This document shows, one piece after another, positions 1 to 7,961 of a stretch of 53,358 nucleotides of DNA. The notes beneath the pieces were generated by a model. It had not been told where the DNA came from. It saw nothing but the letters and a program-made list of their open reading frames with translations, and made no database searches. The first letter of the stretch is position 1. The number at the start of each line of letters is the position of its first letter. The DNA comes from DASRQK01 sp964436635. GTDB lineage: Bacteria > Bacteroidota > Bacteroidia > Sphingobacteriales > Sphingobacteriaceae. Both the position numbers and the translations under genes were made by a program. Location of the stretch: the NCBI GenBank assembly GCA_964436635.1, contig CAYTDM010000015.1, positions 1 through 53,358 of the forward strand. Reading direction: 5' to 3'.

Positions 1-315
1 TAGCTTTTTCATAAGGTTAATGCTGGCTCTTGTTTAACCTATACTATTGGATCAAGCACATCTATTTAGAGCTTATCCTGTTTTAAATCTAACCCAATAT
101 TATATGCATATGCTTGTAGGTGGAGTAGTTTTATCTTTTTTTAATGAATAGTATACTGGTTAACTTGCATGCAGATGGTTTCCTGCGGCAGCCTGTTTTT
201 AGTTCGGTTTAAGGAAAAGGTTCTATTAATAAATATACCCCTGCAGGATATCTCTGCAGGGGTTACTATGACTAAAGAATCAAAATGTTATTAACTCTAT
301 TATTATAGTAAAGCA
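1..315. other. Gene-free left edge
   Basis: No open reading frame with coding character is visible on either strand. The stretch is AT-rich and follows the 3' end of the minus-strand serine hydrolase gene. Its only clear structure is the hairpin at 237-263, listed separately. The first 230 bases could hold the promoter or tail of a gene lying outside the window, but nothing in the sequence decides this. Confidence 0.6.
237..263 (-). terminator. Hairpin downstream of serine hydrolase
   Basis: Perfect 10-base inverted repeat ACCCCTGCAG / CTGCAGGGGT with a 7-base loop. It starts 53 bases past the stop codon of the minus-strand gene that ends at 316. Read on the minus strand, the stem is followed by an A/T-rich stretch rather than a clean U-run. 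It is therefore a plausible but not canonical intrinsic terminator. Confidence 0.5.
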
Positions 316-1902
316 TTAATTTGTCTTAACTGGTCGTAGGACGATTCTATCTAATGAGTTCGATCCTCCTGCTTTTTCACTAACAAATTGTGCTTCACGA
401 ATGGATTTATCTGCATTTAGGATAAAAGTTAAGAAAGGTCCATCACCTCGATTGGCATCGTCATAGATTAATCTAAATAAATCCCCATGGAAATGTGTTA
501 ACTTACCTGAATAAAACTTCGCATTTTTGAATAATAGATGCAATGTTTGTTCATCTACCTTCGTGATTTCCATTTCTCCAATAAAGCCATCTCTATATAG
601 ACCGGCATATTTTTCTATTGGGAGGCTTTTTGCTAAACTCGGATCTGGTGGTACTGGTACGTAGGCATTCATCGTTGAATCTGACCGTGCATTTGAGCTA
701 TCCCATGCTTTTTTATATCCACCCACCCAATCGAAAGGTTCTGCGCCCATATAATGGTCGGTGATGTGGTGGATGATGGACCAATAGGCTCCGGTGGCTG
801 CCTGATTTGTTAGTACCACGATACCTAAATCTAATTGGGGAATCATAGCGATTTGAGACACAAAACCAGTTAGTAATCCTCCATGACCGACCACTTGTAA
901 TCCTCGGTAATCATAGGTTCGGAAACCTAATGCATAATTATAAAAATGTTTCTGGGCAGGTTTTAACCATTCAGGTTCTTTGGAAATCGGCATAATAACG
1001 ACTGGTTTCCATAATTGGCTGGTCGTGGATGGTTTGAAAAGACGTTTTTCACTATCAATTCTTCCAGAATCTAAATGCATTTTGACCCATTTCGCCATAT
1101 CCCCTGCTGATGTAACGACACCCCCTGCAGGATTACCAGAATCCCCAATATTCAGATCAAAAAAAGTATCCATCACTTTTACTTTTCCCCCTCGACGAGC
1201 ATGCGACCAGGCGATATTGGATTGATTTCTCATTTCTGAGAAACGGCTTAAGCTTCGATTCATTTCAAGGGGTTTGAAAATGTTTTCTTTTACAAAATCT
1301 TCCCATGTAACTCCCGATATTGCTTCCACAATTTCACCAACAGCAAGATATAAGATGTTATCGTAGGCATATACAGACCTAAAATCATGCTCCAATGGTA
1401 CATCCTTTAACTTCATTAATAATTCTTTTCGACTCATTTGAGCAGGCGGAAAATTAAGCATATCGTTTGCGTAAGCAGGTAATCCACTGTGATGAACCAG
1501 TAAGTCTCTCACGGTTAAGTGCTGGGTCACATAATCATCGGATAATTCGAACCAAGGCAGGTGCTTCACCACCCGATCTTCCCATTTTAATTTACCTTGC
1601 TCCACCAACAGGGCTAAGGAAGTCGCTGCGAATGCTTTACTATTTGAAGCAATGCTAAAAAGAGTGTTTTCATCCACTTTTTCAGGACTCCCAAGCCGCC
1701 TAATTCCATATCCTTTTGTCAGTACGATTTCCCCGTTTTTTACAACCGCCACCCCTACGCCAGGGACATCAAACGCTTTTAAAACGTTTTCTATATAGCT
1801 GTCCAAATCTTTTGGCAACTCATTTTTTGAGTTATTTGGATTTTTTTGCTGCGCAAATACAAAAATCGGTAAGCATAAACAAGCTAGGAAAAGGTATTTC
1901 AT
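316..1902 (-). CDS. Exported serine hydrolase, beta-lactamase class C / PBP4-like
   Basis: Serine hydrolase of the beta-lactamase/D-Ala-D-Ala peptidase fold, probably acting in the periplasm on cell-wall peptides or small esters; the substrate is unknown. The SxxK catalytic motif is visible as SNSK, about residue 86 from the chosen start. A YDN motif follows (the Y-x-N of the family), and HGG occurs late in the domain (GHGGLLTGF). The last ~100 residues resemble the DUF3471 beta-rich tail common in Bacteroidota members. I chose the internal ATG at 1902 because it directly begins a hydrophobic signal peptide ending FVFAQQ; an upstream ATG at 1941 would add 13 polar residues. It is the last gene of a minus-strand cluster with a GHL10 glycosidase, an amidase and nagA, 66 bases after the glycosidase stop (27 if the upstream ATG is used). 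Confidence 0.85.
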   Translation of the reverse strand: MKYLFLACLCLPIFVFAQQKNPNNSKNELPKDLDSYIENVLKAFDVPGVGVAVVKNGEIVLTKGYGIRRLGSPEKVDENTLFSIASNSKAFAATSLALLVEQGKLKWEDRVVKHLPWFELSDDYVTQHLTVRDLLVHHSGLPAYANDMLNFPPAQMSRKELLMKLKDVPLEHDFRSVYAYDNILYLAVGEIVEAISGVTWEDFVKENIFKPLEMNRSLSRFSEMRNQSNIAWSHARRGGKVKVMDTFFDLNIGDSGNPAGGVVTSAGDMAKWVKMHLDSGRIDSEKRLFKPSTTSQLWKPVVIMPISKEPEWLKPAQKHFYNYALGFRTYDYRGLQVVGHGGLLTGFVSQIAMIPQLDLGIVVLTNQAATGAYWSIIHHITDHYMGAEPFDWVGGYKKAWDSSNARSDSTMNAYVPVPPDPSLAKSLPIEKYAGLYRDGFIGEMEITKVDEQTLHLLFKNAKFYSGKLTHFHGDLFRLIYDDANRGDGPFLTFILNADKSIREAQFVSEKAGGSNSLDRIVLRPVKTN

Positions 1903-1968
1903 ACAGCTTGCATCGGTGCGAAAATTAAGTTGATAGTTCATAACAATATCTTAAACATCCTGTATTAT

Positions 1969-3458
1969 TTAATGACTGCTCGCGTTTCCAAATCGATCCA
2001 CTGCAACTACTTTGACTGCATTTAAACTGGTTTCTGTGCCCTCTTTTTGAATCGGTAATGCGATACTTTTTGTGTTTTTTGGCAAAATTTGGTGTTCCCA
2101 AAGTTCGCCGTATTGGGCGTAAACTACCCAATTAAATATAGCGGATTCGTTCGGGTGCGACCAATCCAAATTCACATGCGTCTTCGTTTTCCGCTCATTT
2201 ACTTTTGGTGCACTCGGTGGAACATTGCTTAACCATGGACTCGCAGGGATTAAGGCAGGTTTTTTATAAGGTCCTTTGATTAGCCCTTCCGGCAAACGTG
2301 GATTTCTTGTCAAAGAGGATATGCTCCAGTGCACCGCTCCTTTGCTTTGTGGAACCATGCCTCTTGTAATCATAATTTGATTATTTACCTCGATTACATT
2401 CGCCTCATCACCACCTTTGGCCACACTCATGCCAGGCCACAAATGGCGCTGCAAAGTGTTTTCAGATTGCCACCAGCCTAATAAAACAGGGAAACTTTGT
2501 TCAATTTTAGAAATCGGCCAATACAATTGCGGAGTGAAATAATCAATCCAACCTTTATTTAACCATAGTTTTGCATCTGCATATAAACTATTGTATTGAT
2601 CTAATCCTTGTATGCTTTCTGGATAACCTGGACGCCAAATACCAAAAGGACTTAACCCGAATTTTACGTGTTTTTTCTCTGCTTTGATTTCATTATATAC
2701 ACGTTCAATAAACGTATTGACATGCGATCTTCTCCAGTCAGCACGAGAAAGTTTACCGCCACTTTCTAAGTAGGCAGCCCAACTTTTATCATCTGGAAAA
2801 TCTTTCCCATTATTATAAGAATCGTATGGATAAAAATAATCATCAAAATGAACGCCATCAATATCATATCGTTTTACTAAATCCCTTACTACTGCCGCTG
2901 AATGGTCTTGCGTGCTTTTGAGAGAAGGGTCGAACCACCAAAATCCTTGCTCAAGGAACACCACAGATTCCGGCATGGTTTTAACGACGGAATGCTCCGT
3001 TACATCGCTTCCAGCGGTATGATGTGCTCGGTAAGGATTTAACCAAACGTGTAATTCCAAACCTCTTTTATGCGCTTCTTCCACCCAAAACTCTAATGGA
3101 TCGTAGAATGGTGAGGGAGGAACACCTTGTTTTCCACTTAAATAATACGACCAGGGTTCCAATTTGCTATCATATAAGGCGTCTCCCTGAGGGCGCACTT
3201 GGAAAATGACCGCGTTAAAATTATGATTTTTCAAAAAATCCAATAACTCAATGGCTTCTTTCTTTTGGGCGTCCGTAGACAAACCCGGCNNNNNNNNNNT
3301 ACCCAAGCGGCTCTAAATTCTCTCATGACTTCTTGAGTCGCTGGAATGGGCGTACTCGACGTTTGCGTCAATGCTTTTTTGCTGGTGCAACTGCTTAATG
3401 TGCCTGCAGCGAATACAATTGCTATCAGCCACAAACCTAATTTTGATGGGATATTCAT
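1969..3458 (-). CDS. GHL10/DUF187 family lipoprotein glycosidase (DigH-like), interrupted by assembly gap
   Basis: Glycoside hydrolase-like family 10 (DUF187) protein. In E. coli the family member DigH (YddW) is a lipoprotein that cleaves glycan strands stripped of peptides, so a cell-wall role is likely. The start at 3458 gives a lipoprotein signal with lipobox LSSC. The family opening REFRAAWV is followed by the N run, then PGLSTDAQ resumes in another frame. Further family blocks are visible: NAVIFQVRPQGDALY, EPWSYYLSGKQG, HVWLNPYRAHH and FDDYFYPY. The C-terminal ~90 residues look like a fibronectin III-type module. The frame break coincides exactly with the 10 Ns at 3290-3299, so I treat the gene as intact in the organism and damaged only in the assembly. 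The next gene upstream is an Amidase_3 enzyme that would generate its presumed substrate. Confidence 0.85.
3290..3299. other. Assembly gap (10 Ns)
   Basis: Ten consecutive Ns inside the GHL10 gene. The reading frame on the two sides agrees only if the true missing length is 2 modulo 3, so 10 cannot be the real size. The conserved family segment between WV and PGLS is normally about 11 residues, which predicts about 32 missing bases. Confidence 0.95.
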
Positions 3459-3486
3459 GCTTTTATTTATATATTTATTTATATAT

Positions 3487-3531
3487 TTTGTTTGATCCTC
3501 TTATTTGTTTGATCCTCTTATTTATTTGATC
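3487..3531. repeat. 17-base tandem repeat, 2.6 copies
   Basis: Two exact copies of TTTGTTTGATCCTCTTA (3487-3503 and 3504-3520) followed by a partial third copy. They lie between the amidase stop-proximal end and the GHL10 gene start. A separate AT-only run of period about 12 sits just beside it (3462-3486). Confidence 0.85.
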
Positions 3532-3559
3532 TTTTTAACTGAAAACTTGTCTATTTATC

Positions 3560-5329
3560 TTAATTCCTATCGTTTATAAACTTTTTTACACCCGTGACAA
3601 TGCTTTTGATCATGTCGTCTTGAAAAGCAGGGTCTAATAATTTTTCTTCATCAGAAGGATTTGACATAAATGCCACCTCCACCAAAACAGAAGGGAATTC
3701 GGTAGGGGAATTCAATGTAAAATTAAAACCGCCCACATTTCCAAAATCTTCTAAATCCAATTTCAGCATTTCTTTATAGATGTATTGAGTAATCGGACGG
3801 AAAGCTTGGTGCCTGTAGTAAGTGGACGCGCCTGCCACCATAGGATTCCCTGCAGCATTACAGTGAATACTAATCAATAAATCAGGATCGTGTTCTTTTA
3901 AGAAACTTAATCGTTGGGTATTTGTGGTATACCGATCGTTACTACGGGTCATAATGACACTGGCACCTTCTTTTACCAAGGCTGCCTCAAGTTTTTTGGC
4001 CATGGAAAGATTTAAATCTTTTTCAAGCACACCGGACATGCCTACTGCACCATTATTACTTCCGCCGTGCCCAGCATCTACTGCTATGCGCAAATTTTTA
4101 AGGGCTAATTGTTTTGGTTTCGGTTTTACTCGAATAGATAGCGAGTTTCCTCTGTACGAAATTTCATGTCCCCAATGTTCTTCATCTTGCAACTCAATGA
4201 CTGCTCTAAAAATATCTTTACTCACCTGCTCGTACCAAACATTTTTAATCGCCACTAAGCCTTCCTTCTGCGTAATCCAATTACTATTCGAAACGCCCCC
4301 ATAAATATCGACCACTAATCGCGCAGGATGCTCTTCCATCCGAGAAACATAAGGTAATCGCTTAGATAATCCTATATTCACACGGTCATGTTTTCCATCG
4401 CTTTGAATGGTCCAACTTCCTGTCAAGGATGTGGGTTTAAATCCTACACCATCTAACAGGTCAATATCGTTTTGATCCACATAAGCCTGTACCTGTTCTG
4501 CTAATTGCACACGATACATTCCTTGCATTTTACCTGTAATTTGGAACTGAATTAAACTATCGACAAATCCCATTTTGGCTCCTCCTAATCGGTCAGCGCC
4601 TAAACCATATGATAGGGGTGTGCGCGATTTATTGCTGTGGCCAATGATCACACCAGGTTCAGTAAGAAATGTGAGCTTTTGCGTGCTTGCTGTTTGCGTT
4701 TGTTGCTGATTATTTGGGTGGATTAAATGAAACGTTATGGCTTCATTTTTAATTTTATCAGTGTTTTTTACAAGATAAGAACCTCGGTAAATCCCAGCGA
4801 CACCCGCTTGAGAAACGGGCACTTCTACCATCGGGATGTTGTTGAAAAAACTCGCCTTCATGCCTGGAGTTGCTTTCATTTCTACCTCCAGGAGGTCTCC
4901 TTCTTGTAGCCAAATCTCTGATCCATCTACATTTAGTTTGACGGATTCAATCGCAAAACCTTCTGTAGGTTTTGGTGCTTCAGGAGCCACACGGTGAATT
5001 ATTAACATGCGTGTTGACGTGTCTTTACCCACCCCATATTTTAAAATCACTTCATTTTGTCCCATGCTTAAAGGGATTGCCGCAGCAAACACTCCAGTGG
5101 AATATATTTTGATCGCTTGGCCATTCATCATCAAAAAGTGCGTAGGATCACCCGTACCTTTCAAGTAGACGGTGCCCTGTTGAACAGTGCTGATTTCTTG
5201 TGCAGGCGATACGATTTTTAGCTGTTTTTTTTGCTGCGCAAAACCAGGGAAAGAACCAAGATTCAGCACCATAATACCAGCTGCTGCAATTAAGGATTTA
5301 AAATTTTTCTTGATCGGACTTAAATTCAT
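3560..5329 (-). CDS. N-acetylmuramoyl-L-alanine amidase, Amidase_3 type
   Basis: Zinc amidase that removes stem peptides from peptidoglycan by cutting the MurNAc-L-Ala bond, exported to the periplasm. An N-terminal signal peptide ends near GFAQQ. The middle (about residues 260-390) resembles an AMIN-type beta domain that targets amidases to the wall. The catalytic Amidase_3 domain is C-terminal: IAVDAGHGG with the first zinc histidine, then EKDLNLSMAKKL with the zinc glutamate, SIHCNAA with the second histidine, and VLVEVAFMSNPSDE near the end with the catalytic glutamate. At 589 residues it is longer than typical AmiC because of two N-terminal beta domains. It sits between the acetyltransferase and GHL10 genes on the same strand. 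Denuded glycans made by this enzyme would suit the DigH-like neighbour. Confidence 0.9.
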   Translation of the reverse strand: MNLSPIKKNFKSLIAAAGIMVLNLGSFPGFAQQKKQLKIVSPAQEISTVQQGTVYLKGTGDPTHFLMMNGQAIKIYSTGVFAAAIPLSMGQNEVILKYGVGKDTSTRMLIIHRVAPEAPKPTEGFAIESVKLNVDGSEIWLQEGDLLEVEMKATPGMKASFFNNIPMVEVPVSQAGVAGIYRGSYLVKNTDKIKNEAITFHLIHPNNQQQTQTASTQKLTFLTEPGVIIGHSNKSRTPLSYGLGADRLGGAKMGFVDSLIQFQITGKMQGMYRVQLAEQVQAYVDQNDIDLLDGVGFKPTSLTGSWTIQSDGKHDRVNIGLSKRLPYVSRMEEHPARLVVDIYGGVSNSNWITQKEGLVAIKNVWYEQVSKDIFRAVIELQDEEHWGHEISYRGNSLSIRVKPKPKQLALKNLRIAVDAGHGGSNNGAVGMSGVLEKDLNLSMAKKLEAALVKEGASVIMTRSNDRYTTNTQRLSFLKEHDPDLLISIHCNAAGNPMVAGASTYYRHQAFRPITQYIYKEMLKLDLEDFGNVGGFNFTLNSPTEFPSVLVEVAFMSNPSDEEKLLDPAFQDDMIKSIVTGVKKFINDRN

Positions 5330-5358
5330 AGTGTTTTATCTTCAATATAATTGTACTT

Positions 5359-5396
5359 CATTATTCTTGCAGTGTAGCATTATTTTTGCAGTGTAG
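5359..5396. repeat. 19-base tandem repeat, 2 copies
   Basis: CATTATTCTTGCAGTGTAG (5359-5377) is repeated with one change at 5378-5396. The repeat begins 30 bases upstream of the amidase start and lies within 20 bases of the stop of the next upstream gene (5415). Confidence 0.8.
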
Positions 5397-5414
5397 CATT
5401 TCCATTCGCAGAAT

Positions 5415-6584
5415 TCACACTTTTATTCGGATCGATTTTTTCCCCAGCCATTCCGCTATTTTCACAATGGCGAATGCCACCAGGAAGGACCGGAGAATCC
5501 CACCAATGCCTTCGTTGAAAAATGCCGGCCATTGAAAACCTGCCATCCTTAATGCTGCATACCAAATATATGGGAGTAAATAACAAGTAAGTGTATTCGT
5601 TCCTGCCGCTGATATCCATTTAAAATAGGAGGATTTATTTTTCAAATCAATAAAGTAGACGGAAGCAGCATACACGCATAAACTAATACCTATGCAAAGA
5701 TGCACCCATCCGGGAGTTGCCCTAATTTTGTTGATTCCATCAATGTATTGCGCAGCAAATCCTCCAATGATTAAAAATACTACAGCTGCGATGATAAAAT
5801 GCAAACACAATGTTGGGATGGTAAAGGCGCGATGACGCATATAGTAGAGCGTGGTTAAGACCCCAGCACCTACTAAAACAGCATGTGCAGTATCTCCGAT
5901 GACGAGGTCAGGGAGTGAGAATAAGTCTAAATGCACGCCAAAATTGATGAGTATTAATAGGATAAAATACGTTAAAAATGCTAATATATTCCCCTTTGTA
6001 ATTAGATAGCCAAGGCCTATAAACCAATACGACCAGCCTATTAATCCCAGAATTCCCCACCAATGGAATTTCATCCACGAAATTTCTTCTAATGTACCGC
6101 TTTTAAACACGGCAGCAAGGCCGATTAGTGCCAGCCATCCTATGATTTGTAAGCCAATTTGCCATTTTTTTGCTACTTGTTTCGAATAGTCTAACCAAAC
6201 AAGGAAAAAACTGATGGTGCATAAAACGATATAGAGGGAGCGCGAAATCCCGACCAATTCTGCATTGAAATAAGAAAAATTGACGTGAAATAAACCCATC
6301 ACGATCAGGGCAAAAGCACGGATACTAATGTGCTGAAATAATGCCCAGGGGGAAGCACCTTGACTTATTTTTCTTTGCAAGGCCAAGGGCATGGATAAGC
6401 CCACTATAAATAGGAATGCAGGAAAAATAACATCCGCGAACCCCAGCCCACTCTCATCCATTCCGACGTGTTTAATCCATTGCGGGATGTTTTTAACGCC
6501 GTCCACGTCATTTACAAAGATCATAAAGAACATGGTCAAGGCCCTAAACACATCAATTGACGGAATACGCATACTTACTTTCAT
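5415..6584 (-). CDS. DUF5009 / HGSNAT-like multi-pass acyltransferase
   Basis: Integral membrane protein of the DUF5009 group related to heparan-alpha-glucosaminide N-acetyltransferase. Members move an acetyl group across the membrane onto an amino sugar. The signature opening is SIDVFRALTMFFMIFVND, with GLGFADVIFPAFLFIVGLSM about residues 45-65, and roughly 11 hydrophobic segments follow. It ends with a long helix and the basic tail KKSIRIKV. Its ATG overlaps the nagA stop (ATGA, four bases), so translation is probably coupled. The pairing with nagA, which deacetylates GlcNAc-6-phosphate, suggests opposite acetylation steps in amino-sugar handling. Substrate and direction are inferred from family and context only. 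Confidence 0.8.
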   Translation of the reverse strand: MKVSMRIPSIDVFRALTMFFMIFVNDVDGVKNIPQWIKHVGMDESGLGFADVIFPAFLFIVGLSMPLALQRKISQGASPWALFQHISIRAFALIVMGLFHVNFSYFNAELVGISRSLYIVLCTISFFLVWLDYSKQVAKKWQIGLQIIGWLALIGLAAVFKSGTLEEISWMKFHWWGILGLIGWSYWFIGLGYLITKGNILAFLTYFILLILINFGVHLDLFSLPDLVIGDTAHAVLVGAGVLTTLYYMRHRAFTIPTLCLHFIIAAVVFLIIGGFAAQYIDGINKIRATPGWVHLCIGISLCVYAASVYFIDLKNKSSYFKWISAAGTNTLTCYLLPYIWYAALRMAGFQWPAFFNEGIGGILRSFLVAFAIVKIAEWLGKKSIRIKV

Positions 6585-7690
6585 TGTATTTCACCATTAA
6601 ATAGTACATGCTCCAGCTCAAAGTCGTCGTTAAAAATGCAAATATTTGCGCGAGCGCCAGACGTAAATGCGCCAATGCTATGGTCGCCAATCAGTTTTGC
6701 TGGGTACCAAGTCGCCATACGGATCGCTTCATCTATAGGAATTCCGGCATGCATCACACAATTTTTAATGCCTACTAATTGGGTCAGAGCCGAGCCGGAT
6801 AAGGTGCCGTCTGGCAGGGTAAAGTGGTCCCCATTTCGTTTATGAATATACACGCCTTCACTCGTTTCTTCTACGGCATCCGTGATTAAAAATAAGCGTT
6901 CGCCCAATAATTTCTTACTCACCTTCAGGGCTTCGTAACTGACATGTATTCCATCTGCAATCACGCTCGCGCAAACACGAGAATGTTGGAAAGTCGCTCC
7001 GGGCAATCCAATGTCCCTATGATGGAAACTGGACATGGCGTTGTACAAATGGGTAACGGCTTGAATGCCTAAATTAAATCCTGAAGTCGCTTGTTCGTAG
7101 CTTGCATTGCTATGCCCAGCGGATAGTAAAATGTTCGCTTCTAAAAGTAATTTTATCGTGGATTCGTCAAACAATTCTGGCGCGATCGTCAACATTTTTA
7201 ATTTGCCGTCGGCTCGTGCGAGTAGTTTTTGAATGCGTTCATTGGTGGGTTGTTCTAAGCATGCAGACGGGTGCGCGCCTTTTTTTAACTCGTTTAAAAA
7301 CGGGCCTTCAAAATGCAACCCCAAGCAAGCAGATGGATGATATTCTTTCAGCACCTCGATGGATGCGTTGAAAATTTCTTCTGTATTGGTTGCAAGCGTT
7401 AAATAAAAGCTGGTTGTGCCGGTGTGAATTAGCGCTTCGGTCATGGTTGCTAAACTCTCTTTGGTCGGTCGTTCAGCAAATAGCACACCTCCGCCACCAT
7501 AGATTTGTAAATCTATAAAACCTGGCGTTACGTGCTTTCCACCAGCATCAAAAGGTCGATAGTCGGGTGGAAGTTGATCCATCTTTACGATGTCCACAAT
7601 CTGCGCTCCTCGTATCAATAAAGCGTGATCTCTAAAAACATCTCTTTCAGTATAAATGATTCCGTTTGTGATGGCAATTTTTGAGGTCAT
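6581..7690 (-). CDS. nagA: N-acetylglucosamine-6-phosphate deacetylase
   Basis: Cytoplasmic amidohydrolase converting GlcNAc-6-phosphate to glucosamine-6-phosphate, the entry step of amino-sugar use and wall recycling. Numbered from an upstream in-frame TTG, the metal/catalytic residues are visible: GLHFEGPF (metal glutamate), AGHSNA and THLYNAM (metal histidines), and LITDAVEET (catalytic aspartate). The N-terminal HxH of many amidohydrolases is replaced by QxY in GFIDLQIYGGG, like the Q-x-N of E. coli NagA, so a single-metal enzyme is expected. I chose the ATG at 7690; the longer frame starts with TTG at 7702. It is the first gene of the minus-strand wall-recovery cluster and overlaps the next gene by four bases. 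Confidence 0.92.
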   Translation of the reverse strand: MTSKIAITNGIIYTERDVFRDHALLIRGAQIVDIVKMDQLPPDYRPFDAGGKHVTPGFIDLQIYGGGGVLFAERPTKESLATMTEALIHTGTTSFYLTLATNTEEIFNASIEVLKEYHPSACLGLHFEGPFLNELKKGAHPSACLEQPTNERIQKLLARADGKLKMLTIAPELFDESTIKLLLEANILLSAGHSNASYEQATSGFNLGIQAVTHLYNAMSSFHHRDIGLPGATFQHSRVCASVIADGIHVSYEALKVSKKLLGERLFLITDAVEETSEGVYIHKRNGDHFTLPDGTLSGSALTQLVGIKNCVMHAGIPIDEAIRMATWYPAKLIGDHSIGAFTSGARANICIFNDDFELEHVLFNGEIQ

Positions 7691-7751
7691 GACGGGCAGC
7701 AAGCTTGGTTAGTTCACAGGACACTTATGCAAGTATACTGATTTTTAAAAT

Positions 7752-7837
7752 AAAAATGCGTTTTTGTGCGTGATTAACTTTAGTCTCCGGCAAAAACCGG
7801 TCATCCATAAAGATCATGCACACAAAAACGCATTTTT
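7752..7837 (-). terminator. 17-base perfect inverted repeat with 52-base loop
   Basis: AAAAATGCGTTTTTGTG (7752-7768) pairs perfectly with 7821-7837. The 52-base loop contains a small CCGG-CAAAAA-CCGG hairpin. It lies after the M28 peptidase gene and before nagA, all on the minus strand. It could be the M28 terminator, an mRNA structure in the nagA leader, or a tiny inverted-repeat element. The A and T runs at the arm ends favour a bidirectional terminator-like structure. Confidence 0.5.
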
Positions 7838-7892
7838 TAGCCATTTTGGCTATTTGATAGGCCGATCATTCGATGATCTCCTACCAGTTTGC

Positions 7893-7961
7893 TTCGATTA
7901 GGAACCTCCTAAATTTTCGATTAGGAGCCTTCTAAAATTTTCGATTAGAAACCTCCTAAAC
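7893..7961. repeat. Tandem triplication of the M28 gene 3' end, 23-24 base unit
   Basis: Three near-identical units starting TTCGATTAGGAACCTCCTAA occur at 7893-7915, 7916-7939 and 7940-7961. The last unit contains the stop codon and final Leu-Gly-Gly-Phe codons of the M28 peptidase. The other two are downstream copies of that coding end. A more degenerate copy may precede at about 7869. Confidence 0.85.
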
